Source of the DNA: Streptococcus suis S735 | GTDB taxonomy: Bacteria; Bacillota; Bacilli; Lactobacillales; Streptococcaceae | NCBI RefSeq assembly: GCF_000294495.1 | Contig: NC_018526.1 | Coordinates: 1,674,001 to 1,738,000, forward strand | DNA length: 64,000 bases | Direction of reading: 5' to 3' | Shown here: positions 24,580-33,900 of the stretch, one piece after another | How positions within the stretch are numbered: position 1 is the stretch's first letter | Layout of the letters: each line of letters starts with the position of its first letter | Notes under the pieces: model-generated | What the model was told of the DNA's origin: nothing | The model's database searches: none | Seen by the model: the letters and a program-made list of their open reading frames with translations, nothing else | Made by a program: the position numbers and the translations under genes

Positions 24580-27232
24580 GTTCTTTCTCCTTTCCATGAT
24601 GACCAACGACCTCTGTTCGGATTGCCTGTGACCCAATCCTAGCCGGCAAATCCTCTAGTGGTTCTTCTAGCAAATCAACCCCCTCAGTCCACTCGCTCCA
24701 ACCTGCTAACTGCTCCTGACTCATATTGTAGTAACGGAGCAGAATGCGGTCCGAAGTCTCTGCCACCTTCAAAGAAGTCACGCATAAGCGGTCCTCTTCC
24801 AGTGCTGGATGGCTCAAAAACTGATGATCACACGGCAGATGCCCACTATGGCTAGTCAACTGTTTAGTTAGCAAGTGTCCTTGGAAGGCCTGCGCTCTTT
24901 GGAAGCTGGCAAAACCTTCCTCTACTGGGCAAATTTCAAAGGCATAGTCCAACTGACATTCCCTCAAACACTGGGCTTCTGGTGTTGGGAAGTAGCCCCA
25001 ATCTCCCAGCTCTCCAGTCGCACGAAGCAAGGTAAGAGCTATTTTTCCCTTGTCTAGGATTTCATACTCATGTAGGCCCTTACTCGAAACGGTCATGGCT
25101 TGTCGACCATCTGATAGACTAATAAAACTGCGATGACGCTGAGGATTGGACGGATTTTCCCAGGCTGGATGTGGCTGATTTGGACGTTCAACGACTTCAA
25201 AGATGGAATCCGCCAAGTGGTTCTCAGCTTCTATTCCAATATCAAAGACTGCTCGCAAGCGATGGTCCTTGATTTGGTTGTGGAAATCGGTCTGGATGCG
25301 AATTTGGGATTGGTGGCGGTAGAGTGTCAGATAGGTGGTAAGGAGCAGGTCTTTCTTTTCCTGACTCCTTTGAGATGTTCGATGTTTAAATTCTACCAGG
25401 CGCTTCTGTTCATCTTCCAGACTTGTTTCCATAGCTACAGGCAGCTGCAGACGGTGCATGACCTTGGCAATGCTGACCGCTTCTGTTTGGTAGACAAGAC
25501 CGAAGTACTCTATCTGACCATAGATCGGTTGGTCATTCTTAGGCGCCATGAAGATATATTCATTGCCCAAATCTCCACAATCTTCAAACCGTAGCCAGTC
25601 TTTATAGGCTTGACCCGTTCTCTTATCTTCTAGCAAGAGCTGACCATCCATCACATTGATACGGTAATAATCATTCTCGAACTGTTCACTTAAACTGCTA
25701 TTCACCCTAGTGTCACCAATCGGCTTGACTTGATAGGTCTGCCATGAAAATGGTGCTTGATTTTCCACTACAAAGCGGACACGAATCTGGCGGGCAAAAT
25801 TGGCAGAGCGAAAAGCATCTTTTGGTAAATCGTAGCGGAAGTTGACACCTAGATCTTCAATGGTAGCTTCTACCTCTTGGCCTTGACTGGTAAAGAGGCC
25901 CAAGGCTGGCAGAGAAATAGCTGCCATGGATTGAAAGTGTTGTTCTAACTGCCCATCTCGGAAATCCTCCTGTTCAACAAGCAAATCAACCTCCACTAAC
26001 TGGGTTTGTCGGCAGGCTGTAGTATTGAAAACCGTAAATAGTAAGCCGTCTAATTGGCTAGAATCCACCTGCTTTTCCCACCTGTCTAGGGAGCGCTGGC
26101 TCAAGAAATGAGCGACTTGCTTGACCTTCTTAAAGCGGGTTTCCATCTCACTATGCACCTGGTCTACGCTACAACCACAGATGCTATCATGAGGGGCATT
26201 CTGCAACAAGAGTTTCCAGGCATAGCGCAACTCATCTCTGGGCACCTTATCTCCTGTCATTACCACCAAGGGTTCTACAACTTGTTCCAAGAGCTGACTG
26301 GCTTGGTCATTGGCCTGCTTGAGATAAATTCTCGAAGAAGCCGTATTTGCCAAGGTGTACCAGCCATCCGTTTCCTGGCTAATCAATTCTCCCTTGACAC
26401 GACTGAGGTCTACTGGTAACTCTTCCTTGACAGCTGCGATATATTCTTCAAAGCTTGAATGAACAAAGTCTATATCTGGATACAGTTTTCGGGCCAGTCG
26501 TAATGCTTGGCTGAGATTTTTCTGGACAGGCTGGTGGTCACAGCCATTCATCAGCAGATAGTGGGAGGTTGAAGCGTATTTGCGAACATCTGCCAATTTT
26601 TTCTCCCAGAAAACACGTGCTTCCTCCTCATCAACTGGGATTTCATTGCCATTGCTGTACCAGTTAGCAAATAAAATGCCCAGAACCTGACTGCCATCTG
26701 CCCCCTCCCAAATCATCTCCGAGAAAGTGGACTGGAATTGGTCATCTCCCAGAACCTGATTATCAAAGCCAACTGGTTTGACCCCACGACCAAACAAGGC
26801 CACATCTATACCAGCCTGACGCAGTAGCTGAGGAGCCTGTCCCATATTGCCGAAAGTATCTGGATAATAACCAATCTTCGGAGCCCGTCCCCACTTCTTG
26901 CTTTCCAAATGACCCAGAAGGGTATTTCGCATATTGGCCTCGCTGGTGATGAGGTAATCATCCTGCAAGATGTAAAAGGGACCAATAATCAGCCGACCGT
27001 CTTGAATATATTTCTTCAATAACTCTCGATTCTGCGGACGAATTTCCAGATAGTCATCTAGGACAATGGTCTGTCCATCTAGATGAAAACTCCTAAACTC
27101 AGGATCTGTTTCAAATAAGTCAAACAGGTCATCAAATAGCTCTACTAAGCGCATCCGATGTTCTTCCAAAGGAAGATACCACTCCCTATCCCAGTGGCTA
27201 TGTGAAATAATATGAACCGTTTCTTTTCCCAT
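24560..27232 (-). CDS. Family 38 alpha-mannosidase
   Basis: The 890-residue protein is a GH38 alpha-mannosidase. Zinc-binding residues appear at the start (HSHWDREWYLP; H11, H13 and D15), the nucleophile region is GYYPDTFGNMGQ, and NAPHDSICGCSVDQVH supplies further ligand residues near 355. C-terminal beta-sandwich domains fill the rest. There is no secretion signal. GH38 enzymes of this bacterial type remove alpha-1,3-linked mannose from N-glycan cores in the cytoplasm. The start is MGKETVHIIS, placed one base after the GH125 stop with a GGAGGAATA ribosome site. Confidence 0.93.
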   Translation of the reverse strand: MGKETVHIISHSHWDREWYLPLEEHRMRLVELFDDLFDLFETDPEFRSFHLDGQTIVLDDYLEIRPQNRELLKKYIQDGRLIIGPFYILQDDYLITSEANMRNTLLGHLESKKWGRAPKIGYYPDTFGNMGQAPQLLRQAGIDVALFGRGVKPVGFDNQVLGDDQFQSTFSEMIWEGADGSQVLGILFANWYSNGNEIPVDEEEARVFWEKKLADVRKYASTSHYLLMNGCDHQPVQKNLSQALRLARKLYPDIDFVHSSFEEYIAAVKEELPVDLSRVKGELISQETDGWYTLANTASSRIYLKQANDQASQLLEQVVEPLVVMTGDKVPRDELRYAWKLLLQNAPHDSICGCSVDQVHSEMETRFKKVKQVAHFLSQRSLDRWEKQVDSSQLDGLLFTVFNTTACRQTQLVEVDLLVEQEDFRDGQLEQHFQSMAAISLPALGLFTSQGQEVEATIEDLGVNFRYDLPKDAFRSANFARQIRVRFVVENQAPFSWQTYQVKPIGDTRVNSSLSEQFENDYYRINVMDGQLLLEDKRTGQAYKDWLRFEDCGDLGNEYIFMAPKNDQPIYGQIEYFGLVYQTEAVSIAKVMHRLQLPVAMETSLEDEQKRLVEFKHRTSQRSQEKKDLLLTTYLTLYRHQSQIRIQTDFHNQIKDHRLRAVFDIGIEAENHLADSIFEVVERPNQPHPAWENPSNPQRHRSFISLSDGRQAMTVSSKGLHEYEILDKGKIALTLLRATGELGDWGYFPTPEAQCLRECQLDYAFEICPVEEGFASFQRAQAFQGHLLTKQLTSHSGHLPCDHQFLSHPALEEDRLCVTSLKVAETSDRILLRYYNMSQEQLAGWSEWTEGVDLLEEPLEDLPARIGSQAIRTEVVGHHGKEKEHGSSLF

Positions 27233-27233
27233 T

Positions 27234-28520
27234 TTATTCCTCCGGTCGTATATCATAATAATCTAAAACCAATTCGCAAAACATCATATTTGCCCAGGAG
27301 AACCACTCTCTAGAGTAAAGCGTCGGATCATCCACATGGAAACTCTCGTGCATCAGCCCAGTACCGCCATCACAGGCTACCATGGTATCCAGCAAGCGCG
27401 CTTTTTCTTCCTTGTCATCCGTTGTCAATCCTTGAATAGCCAAGGCAATCGGCCAGATATAGCGATAGAAGGTATGACTGGAACCAAGACCCGCAGCATA
27501 GTCTCCCTCGTAGTAATAGGGATTTTCTTGACTTAAAATAGTCCGACGGGTTGCCAAATAGATGGGATCATCTTTCTGACAGTATCCTAGATAGGGAGCC
27601 GCCAGCAAACTCGGGACATTTGGGTCATCCATGATAGACTGATTGCCCAATCCGTCCACTTCATAGGCAAAAATAGTTTCTCCCGCCTGATTCTTGGTCA
27701 GCCCGAAGGTCCGAATCCCCTGGTCAATTTCCTGCGCCAACCGTCTGGCACCTTCAGCCAAATCTGAGAATTCCTCACTTGCAAACTGCTCTGCTATTTC
27801 TCCTAAATAACCCAAGACGACGACCGCAAACATGTTGGAGGGGATGAGGTAAGGGTAGATACAGGCGTCATCGCTTGGACGAAAACCAGACCAAGTCATC
27901 CCTGTATAGGCGCAGGGAGCCCCTTTTCCTTGGTGCGTGAGGGTATCCTCTAGCCGGTCTGTATCCCGTTCAAAACTATAAGGGGAGTTTTCATGGTGCT
28001 GCTCCAATTTCCAGAGTTGAACAATTTTTTCAGCTGCCCCAAAGAAGGTCTGGTTAAAATGACTGGTTTCCCCTGTCGCTTTCCAAAGTAGATAGGCTAA
28101 TTGAAGGGGATAGCAGAGGGAATCCACCTCATATTTTCGCTCCCAAATCCAGGGGCCTATCTGAGTGTGGTCGGTCTGGTGCCCCCGCCCATTAGCTGCC
28201 TGATTAAAGGCATTGGCATAAGGATCCATCAAAATAAAGGCCATTTGCCTCTCTACCAGACCTACAATCATCTGGCGTAATTTCTCATCTTTTCTAGCCA
28301 AAGCTAAATAGGGTTTGACCTGGGCTGTCGAGTCCCTTAACCACATGGCTGGAATATCCCCCGTTAAGACAAAAGTAGTCCCATCTTCCAGCTGACTAAT
28401 GGTCCTATCAAGCGTATCCGTATAACACCTTTCAAATACACTCCCCCAACTTGGGTGGTCTGCTGTTTTCTTCTGAATGCCTGTCAGCCAGTTCTCTATG
28501 ATTTCTTTTGTGTAAAACAT
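27234..28520 (-). CDS. Family 125 exo-alpha-1,6-mannosidase
   Basis: The 428-residue protein has the GH125 hallmark [18 protein letters not shown] near residues 56-73 and [18 protein letters not shown] near 210, forming the (alpha/alpha)6 barrel. GH125 enzymes remove alpha-1,6-linked mannose without a metal. No signal peptide is present. It is the first gene of the GH125-GH38-ROK-GH20 operon and is divergent from the GH92 gene, with 246 bp between them holding a cre site. Confidence 0.92.
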   Translation of the reverse strand: MFYTKEIIENWLTGIQKKTADHPSWGSVFERCYTDTLDRTISQLEDGTTFVLTGDIPAMWLRDSTAQVKPYLALARKDEKLRQMIVGLVERQMAFILMDPYANAFNQAANGRGHQTDHTQIGPWIWERKYEVDSLCYPLQLAYLLWKATGETSHFNQTFFGAAEKIVQLWKLEQHHENSPYSFERDTDRLEDTLTHQGKGAPCAYTGMTWSGFRPSDDACIYPYLIPSNMFAVVVLGYLGEIAEQFASEEFSDLAEGARRLAQEIDQGIRTFGLTKNQAGETIFAYEVDGLGNQSIMDDPNVPSLLAAPYLGYCQKDDPIYLATRRTILSQENPYYYEGDYAAGLGSSHTFYRYIWPIALAIQGLTTDDKEEKARLLDTMVACDGGTGLMHESFHVDDPTLYSREWFSWANMMFCELVLDYYDIRPEE

Positions 28521-28682
28521 GATTTCTCCTTTTTATCCTTTGCTCAGAGTTCTTCCAACCTCTATCTGGCAAATCCATATAATTTTCATTAGACACAAGG
28601 TTCCTAGTATCAGTCTATACAATTCTATATGCAAATCCTATACACAAATTAAACGCATTTTTACACAAATATTGCCAGTTTC

Positions 28683-28696
28683 GGAAAACGCTTTCC
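28683..28696. promoter_or_regulatory. cre (CcpA) site between GH125 and GH92
   Basis: GGAAAACGCTTTCC is a near-palindromic cre. It overlaps the -35 region (28692-28697) of a promoter whose TATAAT is at 28715-28720 for GH92, a position expected to block transcription when glucose is present. The site may also affect the divergent operon. Confidence 0.7.
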
Positions 28697-28766
28697 TTTC
28701 TTTCCCATTCTCTATATAATAAGGAGAACACCACTTATTATCAATAAAAAAAGAAAAGGATAGCCT

Positions 28767-30896
28767 ATGTATACCTCCATTGTTTCAACCATTGACACCC
28801 GCTATGGTACTTATAACTCACATGCCTTTTCAAACGGAAACACCCTGCCATTGATAGGGGTCCCTTTCGGCATGAATTATTTTGCTCCCCAGACCAGCGA
28901 CCAGACTGGAAACTGGTGGTTCAATCCCTATGAACCTGTCTATCAGGGCATTCGCTTAACCCATCAACCCAGTCCTTGGTTGGGAGATTTTGCCTCCCTC
29001 CTATTGACGCCTGTCACAGGCGAATTAAGCCGAGATAGCCTCTTTCACCGTCAATCTAGCTACCAACTGGATCAGGCTATTTTCCGACCTGATCTCCTTC
29101 AATTACAATCCAATCGCTATCGCTTGATAAGCCGTTTAGCTCCCAGCCGATACGGAGCCAGTTTTGAGATAGCGTCTTTTGCTAACCAGCCTATCGGAAT
29201 GGTCTTCTATTCATCTGGAAAATCCATTTATCGACTGCTCAATCCTCACCAATTGCTCATTCAGATTTTTCAGGTCAGCGCCTGCCAATCCCCTGATTTC
29301 TGCATGTATGCTCTCCTAGAATTTGAAGAGGAAATAACAGAATGTTATCATCTGGTCAAGGATCGCAAGATAGCTAAAACGGAAGTGGTGGGAGAAGATT
29401 TGCACCTTCGCATCAACTTCTCAAGCACTTCTATCAAGGGGCGTTTGGCTACCTCTTTTATCAGCCCTGAGCAAGCCGCCTTTCTATTAAAAGATGTTCC
29501 TGACTTCCTTCAAGCCCAAAAACAAGCAGAAAACACCTGGAATCAGCTCTTAGGACGTATTCAGATTCGTGACAAAAAAACAGAGGACATTAACTTCTTC
29601 TACCACTGCCTCTACCGTTGCCTCCTCTATCCACAAACTTTCTACGAACCTAATCCTGACGGACAAGCCATTCATTTCGACCCTATCAGCAATCAGGCCA
29701 AGCTAGGTAAGTTTTTCACCAACAACGGCTACTGGGATACCTTCCGCTCTTCTTATCCCCTGCTTTCACTTATCTACCCAGATTATTTGGAAGAGTTTCT
29801 CCACGGCATTCTCCAACACTATCGAGATACTGGATTTTTACCCAAATGGCTATCGCCAGACGAGCGCGGTATCATGCCAGGAACTCTTGTGGATGGAGTC
29901 ATTGCTGATGCGGCCTGCAAGGGACTTGTTCCTGATTTGATGGAAGATTTTCTCCAAGCCATGATTGAAACCAGTCAAAAGACCGATGCGGATCAACGTT
30001 ACGGCCGCCATGGTAGTCAGATTTACCGCCAATTAGGCTATCTCCCTCTCGATTTCAACGAATCTGTGAGCCATTCTCTTGATTATGCCTACAGTGATTG
30101 GGCTATCAGCCAAGTAGCAGAAAAACTGAGGCAGGACCAACTGGCTAAGCAATACGCTCAAATGTGCCTCGGCTACCGACAGTTATTCGATAGCCAAACA
30201 GGTCTCATGCGTGCCAAGGATAGACAGAAACAATTCCGAGCAGATTTTTCCCCTCTAAGTTGGGGAAGAGACTATGCCGAATGTTCTGCCCTACAGGCAA
30301 CCCTGTCCGTCTTTCATGACATCGATGGACTGATAGAATTGATGGGCGGAAAAGAAGCCTTCACCAACTATCTAATCCAGCTCTGTAATCAGGAGCCCTA
30401 TTTCTCACCTGAACAATACGGCTACGAAATCCACGAAATGTCGGAAATGGCGCAAGTCAATCTCGGTCAGCTTGCTATTTCAAATCAACCGAGCTTCCAT
30501 ATCCCTTATCTTTTCCAATGGTCTACAAAACCGGAATACACTAGTCTACTCATTCACAAAATCAGACAAACAGCTTTCAAGACAGGTTTTCAAGCCTATC
30601 CAGGTGACGAGGATAACGGTAGCCTTTCAGCCTGGTATATTTTCTCCTGTCTAGGCTTCTATCCTGTCTGTCCCGGAAAAGCTGACTACCAAATCGGACT
30701 ACCGCATTTTAAGGAAGTAGACTTGCTACTTGCAGATCAACACAAGCTGACCATTTCTACTCCAAAAAGCGATGCAAATTTCCAGTTTGTCAAGCAAGTT
30801 TCATTAGACAAACAAGTCGTCCAAACCATCAAACATGACCAACTGATAAAATCAAACTGCCTAGAATTTGACCTATCTATATTACCAAGTAACTAA
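28767..30896 (+). CDS. Family 92 alpha-mannosidase (alpha-1,2)
   Basis: The 709-residue protein is a GH92 enzyme, a calcium-dependent inverting exo-alpha-mannosidase. It shows an N-terminal beta-sandwich domain and an (alpha/alpha)6 domain with the GYWDTFRSSYPLLSL segment near 325, the MPGTLVDGVIADAA segment near 371 and the catalytic-region motif YPGDEDNGSLSAWYIFS near 610. It lacks a signal peptide, so it is cytoplasmic. GH92 usually trims alpha-1,2-mannose of high-mannose N-glycans. It is transcribed apart from the other glycosidases, from a promoter with a cre site. Confidence 0.92.
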   Translation: MYTSIVSTIDTRYGTYNSHAFSNGNTLPLIGVPFGMNYFAPQTSDQTGNWWFNPYEPVYQGIRLTHQPSPWLGDFASLLLTPVTGELSRDSLFHRQSSYQLDQAIFRPDLLQLQSNRYRLISRLAPSRYGASFEIASFANQPIGMVFYSSGKSIYRLLNPHQLLIQIFQVSACQSPDFCMYALLEFEEEITECYHLVKDRKIAKTEVVGEDLHLRINFSSTSIKGRLATSFISPEQAAFLLKDVPDFLQAQKQAENTWNQLLGRIQIRDKKTEDINFFYHCLYRCLLYPQTFYEPNPDGQAIHFDPISNQAKLGKFFTNNGYWDTFRSSYPLLSLIYPDYLEEFLHGILQHYRDTGFLPKWLSPDERGIMPGTLVDGVIADAACKGLVPDLMEDFLQAMIETSQKTDADQRYGRHGSQIYRQLGYLPLDFNESVSHSLDYAYSDWAISQVAEKLRQDQLAKQYAQMCLGYRQLFDSQTGLMRAKDRQKQFRADFSPLSWGRDYAECSALQATLSVFHDIDGLIELMGGKEAFTNYLIQLCNQEPYFSPEQYGYEIHEMSEMAQVNLGQLAISNQPSFHIPYLFQWSTKPEYTSLLIHKIRQTAFKTGFQAYPGDEDNGSLSAWYIFSCLGFYPVCPGKADYQIGLPHFKEVDLLLADQHKLTISTPKSDANFQFVKQVSLDKQVVQTIKHDQLIKSNCLEFDLSILPSN

Positions 30897-30909
30897 CCAG
30901 CTTCTACAA

Positions 30910-30950
30910 ACAAAAGAAATAGTCAGGACCAAGCCTGACTATTTCTTTTA
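30910..30950. terminator. Bidirectional terminator between GH92 and the GH85 gene
   Basis: AAATAGTCAGG / CCTGACTATTT forms a strong stem with A and T runs on either side. It serves both converging transcripts. Confidence 0.85.
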
Positions 30951-33900
30951 TTCACCTTGCTTTCTAAGCTTAGCTAACTGAGATAGGCCAGCCAAAGCCA
31001 CACCAATTAACCCAAGAAAGACATACTTCTCCTGATAGGTATCACCAGTTTGTGGAAGACCACTCTTCTGCAGAGAAGCATCTCTGATCTGCTTTTCAAC
31101 CTGCAGGCTATTTTCCACCATTAAAGTCTTCTCTTGCTGGATAGGCAAACCGCTGCCGACCTCCACTATTTTCGGCTGACTCTCATCAGCAACTATTCGT
31201 GAATACAGCTCGCGACGGCCATCACTATAGACTAGGTGAGCTATCATCATTTGACCATCAGCCCCCTCCTGAACAATTCGCTCTTTGCCCAGTGGCAAAT
31301 CAGTGCTGGTCCGTGTGATGATTTGTCTCGGCACCAGCTCATAGGTCAAATCCATTCTCGGTTTTTCAGGAGCTAGTAAATTCTTAGACTCCATCGAATC
31401 TCTTGTACCGACATGAGTTACCAGACTAGACTGTTCAAACAAATCAGTCCATTCACTGAGCAGCTCCTTCATCTCATCTGGACGAATACTATCCGAACCC
31501 AAAATTTTCTCAGTTTTTTCAAGTAAAGAACTTAGCTCAGAAGAATTTATAGGTCTATCTATTCCTTTCACCTCTTGGATTAGCTGATTGAGACGCCCAA
31601 GATCTGCTTGGTAAAGTTTCTCCCCATCCAGCTCTCCTAACTGTTTCTCTAAAAGAGTTTGAGCGGCTTCAACCTGCTCGACTGTCCGATTGGTATCTGC
31701 TACCACAGACTTAGCTTCTTCCAAGGCTGTTTGCAAGGCAAGTTGTGTCTGCTCACTAGAATAGAGATAGGCTGTTTGGGTTTGTAGAGCCTCAATTTCT
31801 GCTATTTTCTGCTTTAGATACTCATCATTGACGATTGGCTTCGGTGAAACAAGGACATCAAATGAAGTCTCCAAACCAGCATACCGCAAACCTAGGCTCT
31901 GACGCCCCTCTTTACGGGAATCGAAACCAACAATTTCTACTCCAGCTTCTGTCAAAGAGAAGGACTGAGTTGACTCATCGTCATAGATAATAGCAAATCG
32001 ACCATTTGTGACATCCAAATCATCTCCTACAACATACTGCACTTTTGGTAACTGTTGGATTTCTAGACCGACTGCTTTTTTCTCACCCTGGGCTATATCT
32101 TCAACAACATATACCATCAGTGGCTGAGCAAGTGTTTCTCCTAGATAGGAAACGGTCAATGTTTGTTCACCTAATTTTTGCGGATCAAATCCCCTTACTG
32201 TAACTGCCGGATTGGTGGTATTCACCCGTTCAGCAGGCCAATCTCCTTCAAAAACTACACGGAATTGTGCTCCTGCAAGCGATAAAGGACTACCTTGTCG
32301 GTAAACTTTTTTCTCTAGGGGAGCTATCCATTCCATCGCTTTCACGACTTTTTCACCTTGCGGAACGCGAATGGCCAATAGATTGCTCCAATCCTTTCCT
32401 TCCTCCAGAGTACGGTAGTAAATGAACTCAGGCAGGGACTCAAAGCGAATCGGGTCGAATATAAGATTTCCTGACTCTGTCGTTTCCAATTCTGCTAGTG
32501 GTTTTACGGCATCTGGACTAGAATAAAGCGCTATTTTCCGATTGGCAGGGACATCCTTGAAACCTACTTGAATCTGATGATTACCGAGATGGCGAGCAAC
32601 AGCATGGGTCATCGGAATATTTGGTGTCTCCATGTCCAATTCTTCATACATACGCCAATTATAAATACGAATGGCCTTCCAAGGAGTACCATTATCAGAA
32701 GTCAAGACATCCAAACGCCATTCCTGCGCTCGAATTGGCTTGTCCAATACGATGTCTGTCACATGATCACGATTGCCACGAACTTCTTTGGCTAACACCC
32801 AATCACCATTCTCATTTTTATAATAGAGATCGAAATCCTTGGTGTTCATTAAGCCATCATTGACCGATTCACCACCTGCACCAGCATGATCCATAGCCCA
32901 TCGCACGACTGTCCGAGGTTGGGTCAAACGAATATCTACATGGCCACTCAATTGATGGGAAGACCATTTATCTGACAAACTGGTAATGGTCCCATTCAAC
33001 ATGCCCTCAATGCCTTCTCCACCTTCTTTTTTAGCAAAACTTGAACCGATGACTTCTGCTCCGAGAACAATGTTTTCTGCCGATGGTTTAGGAAGGCTAG
33101 TATCTTTCACCGTCATCTCCCAATCAAAGATAAACTCCCCTGCTTCCGAACGCAAACCATTTTTCCCAACGGCATGAACTTTCAAAGCTTGGGTTCGACC
33201 TTCTGCCTGTGCAGAACGAACTAGTTGAGGGAGGTAAATCCTTGTATTAGAAGAACCTGTCAGCAATTTCCACTGTCCGTCAACCTGCGCATATACTTCA
33301 TAATAGTCTGCATCATCTGTCCCTGTAAAGCTAATCACAGCTTCAGCATCTTGGGCATTCTTCAATCGCTTAGCAAGGACTTGGCCATCTTTCGGTGCAG
33401 TAGGTGAATTTTCTTGGTCATAAATAGCCAACTGCCCTAAACGAAAATCAAAATCTGACAGCGCTGCTTCATTTTCAACAACCACTTGGATACCGTACAC
33501 TGTCTTTCCTGCCAAACTAGATAAATCAAAGGTCTGATCTTGCCAATCTCCTGATAGTTTAAGCAAGCGCCACGCTTCTTTATTCGCAAATTGATAATCT
33601 GGTTCAAGCGCTAGAGCTAGGGAGATATTTGCACCTTGCCCTCCTTTGTGCGCAACCCGTAAACGACTTGTTTCTGATAGAGGAATCTTGGTGGAATACA
33701 ACTTAATTTCCTGCTTACCATCTTTTTCCAAATCGCCTGTAAAACGAAGAGAGTTGCCCCCATTATAGGCATCATCAAAATCATAAGCCGCAGCAAGCTT
33801 TTCACCACTTGCTTCAATCCACCACCGCCAGGTTGGTAAAATACCAGACACAGAACGATAATTCCATTCCCCATCTTTGGCAACCTTGCCATCTACAAAC

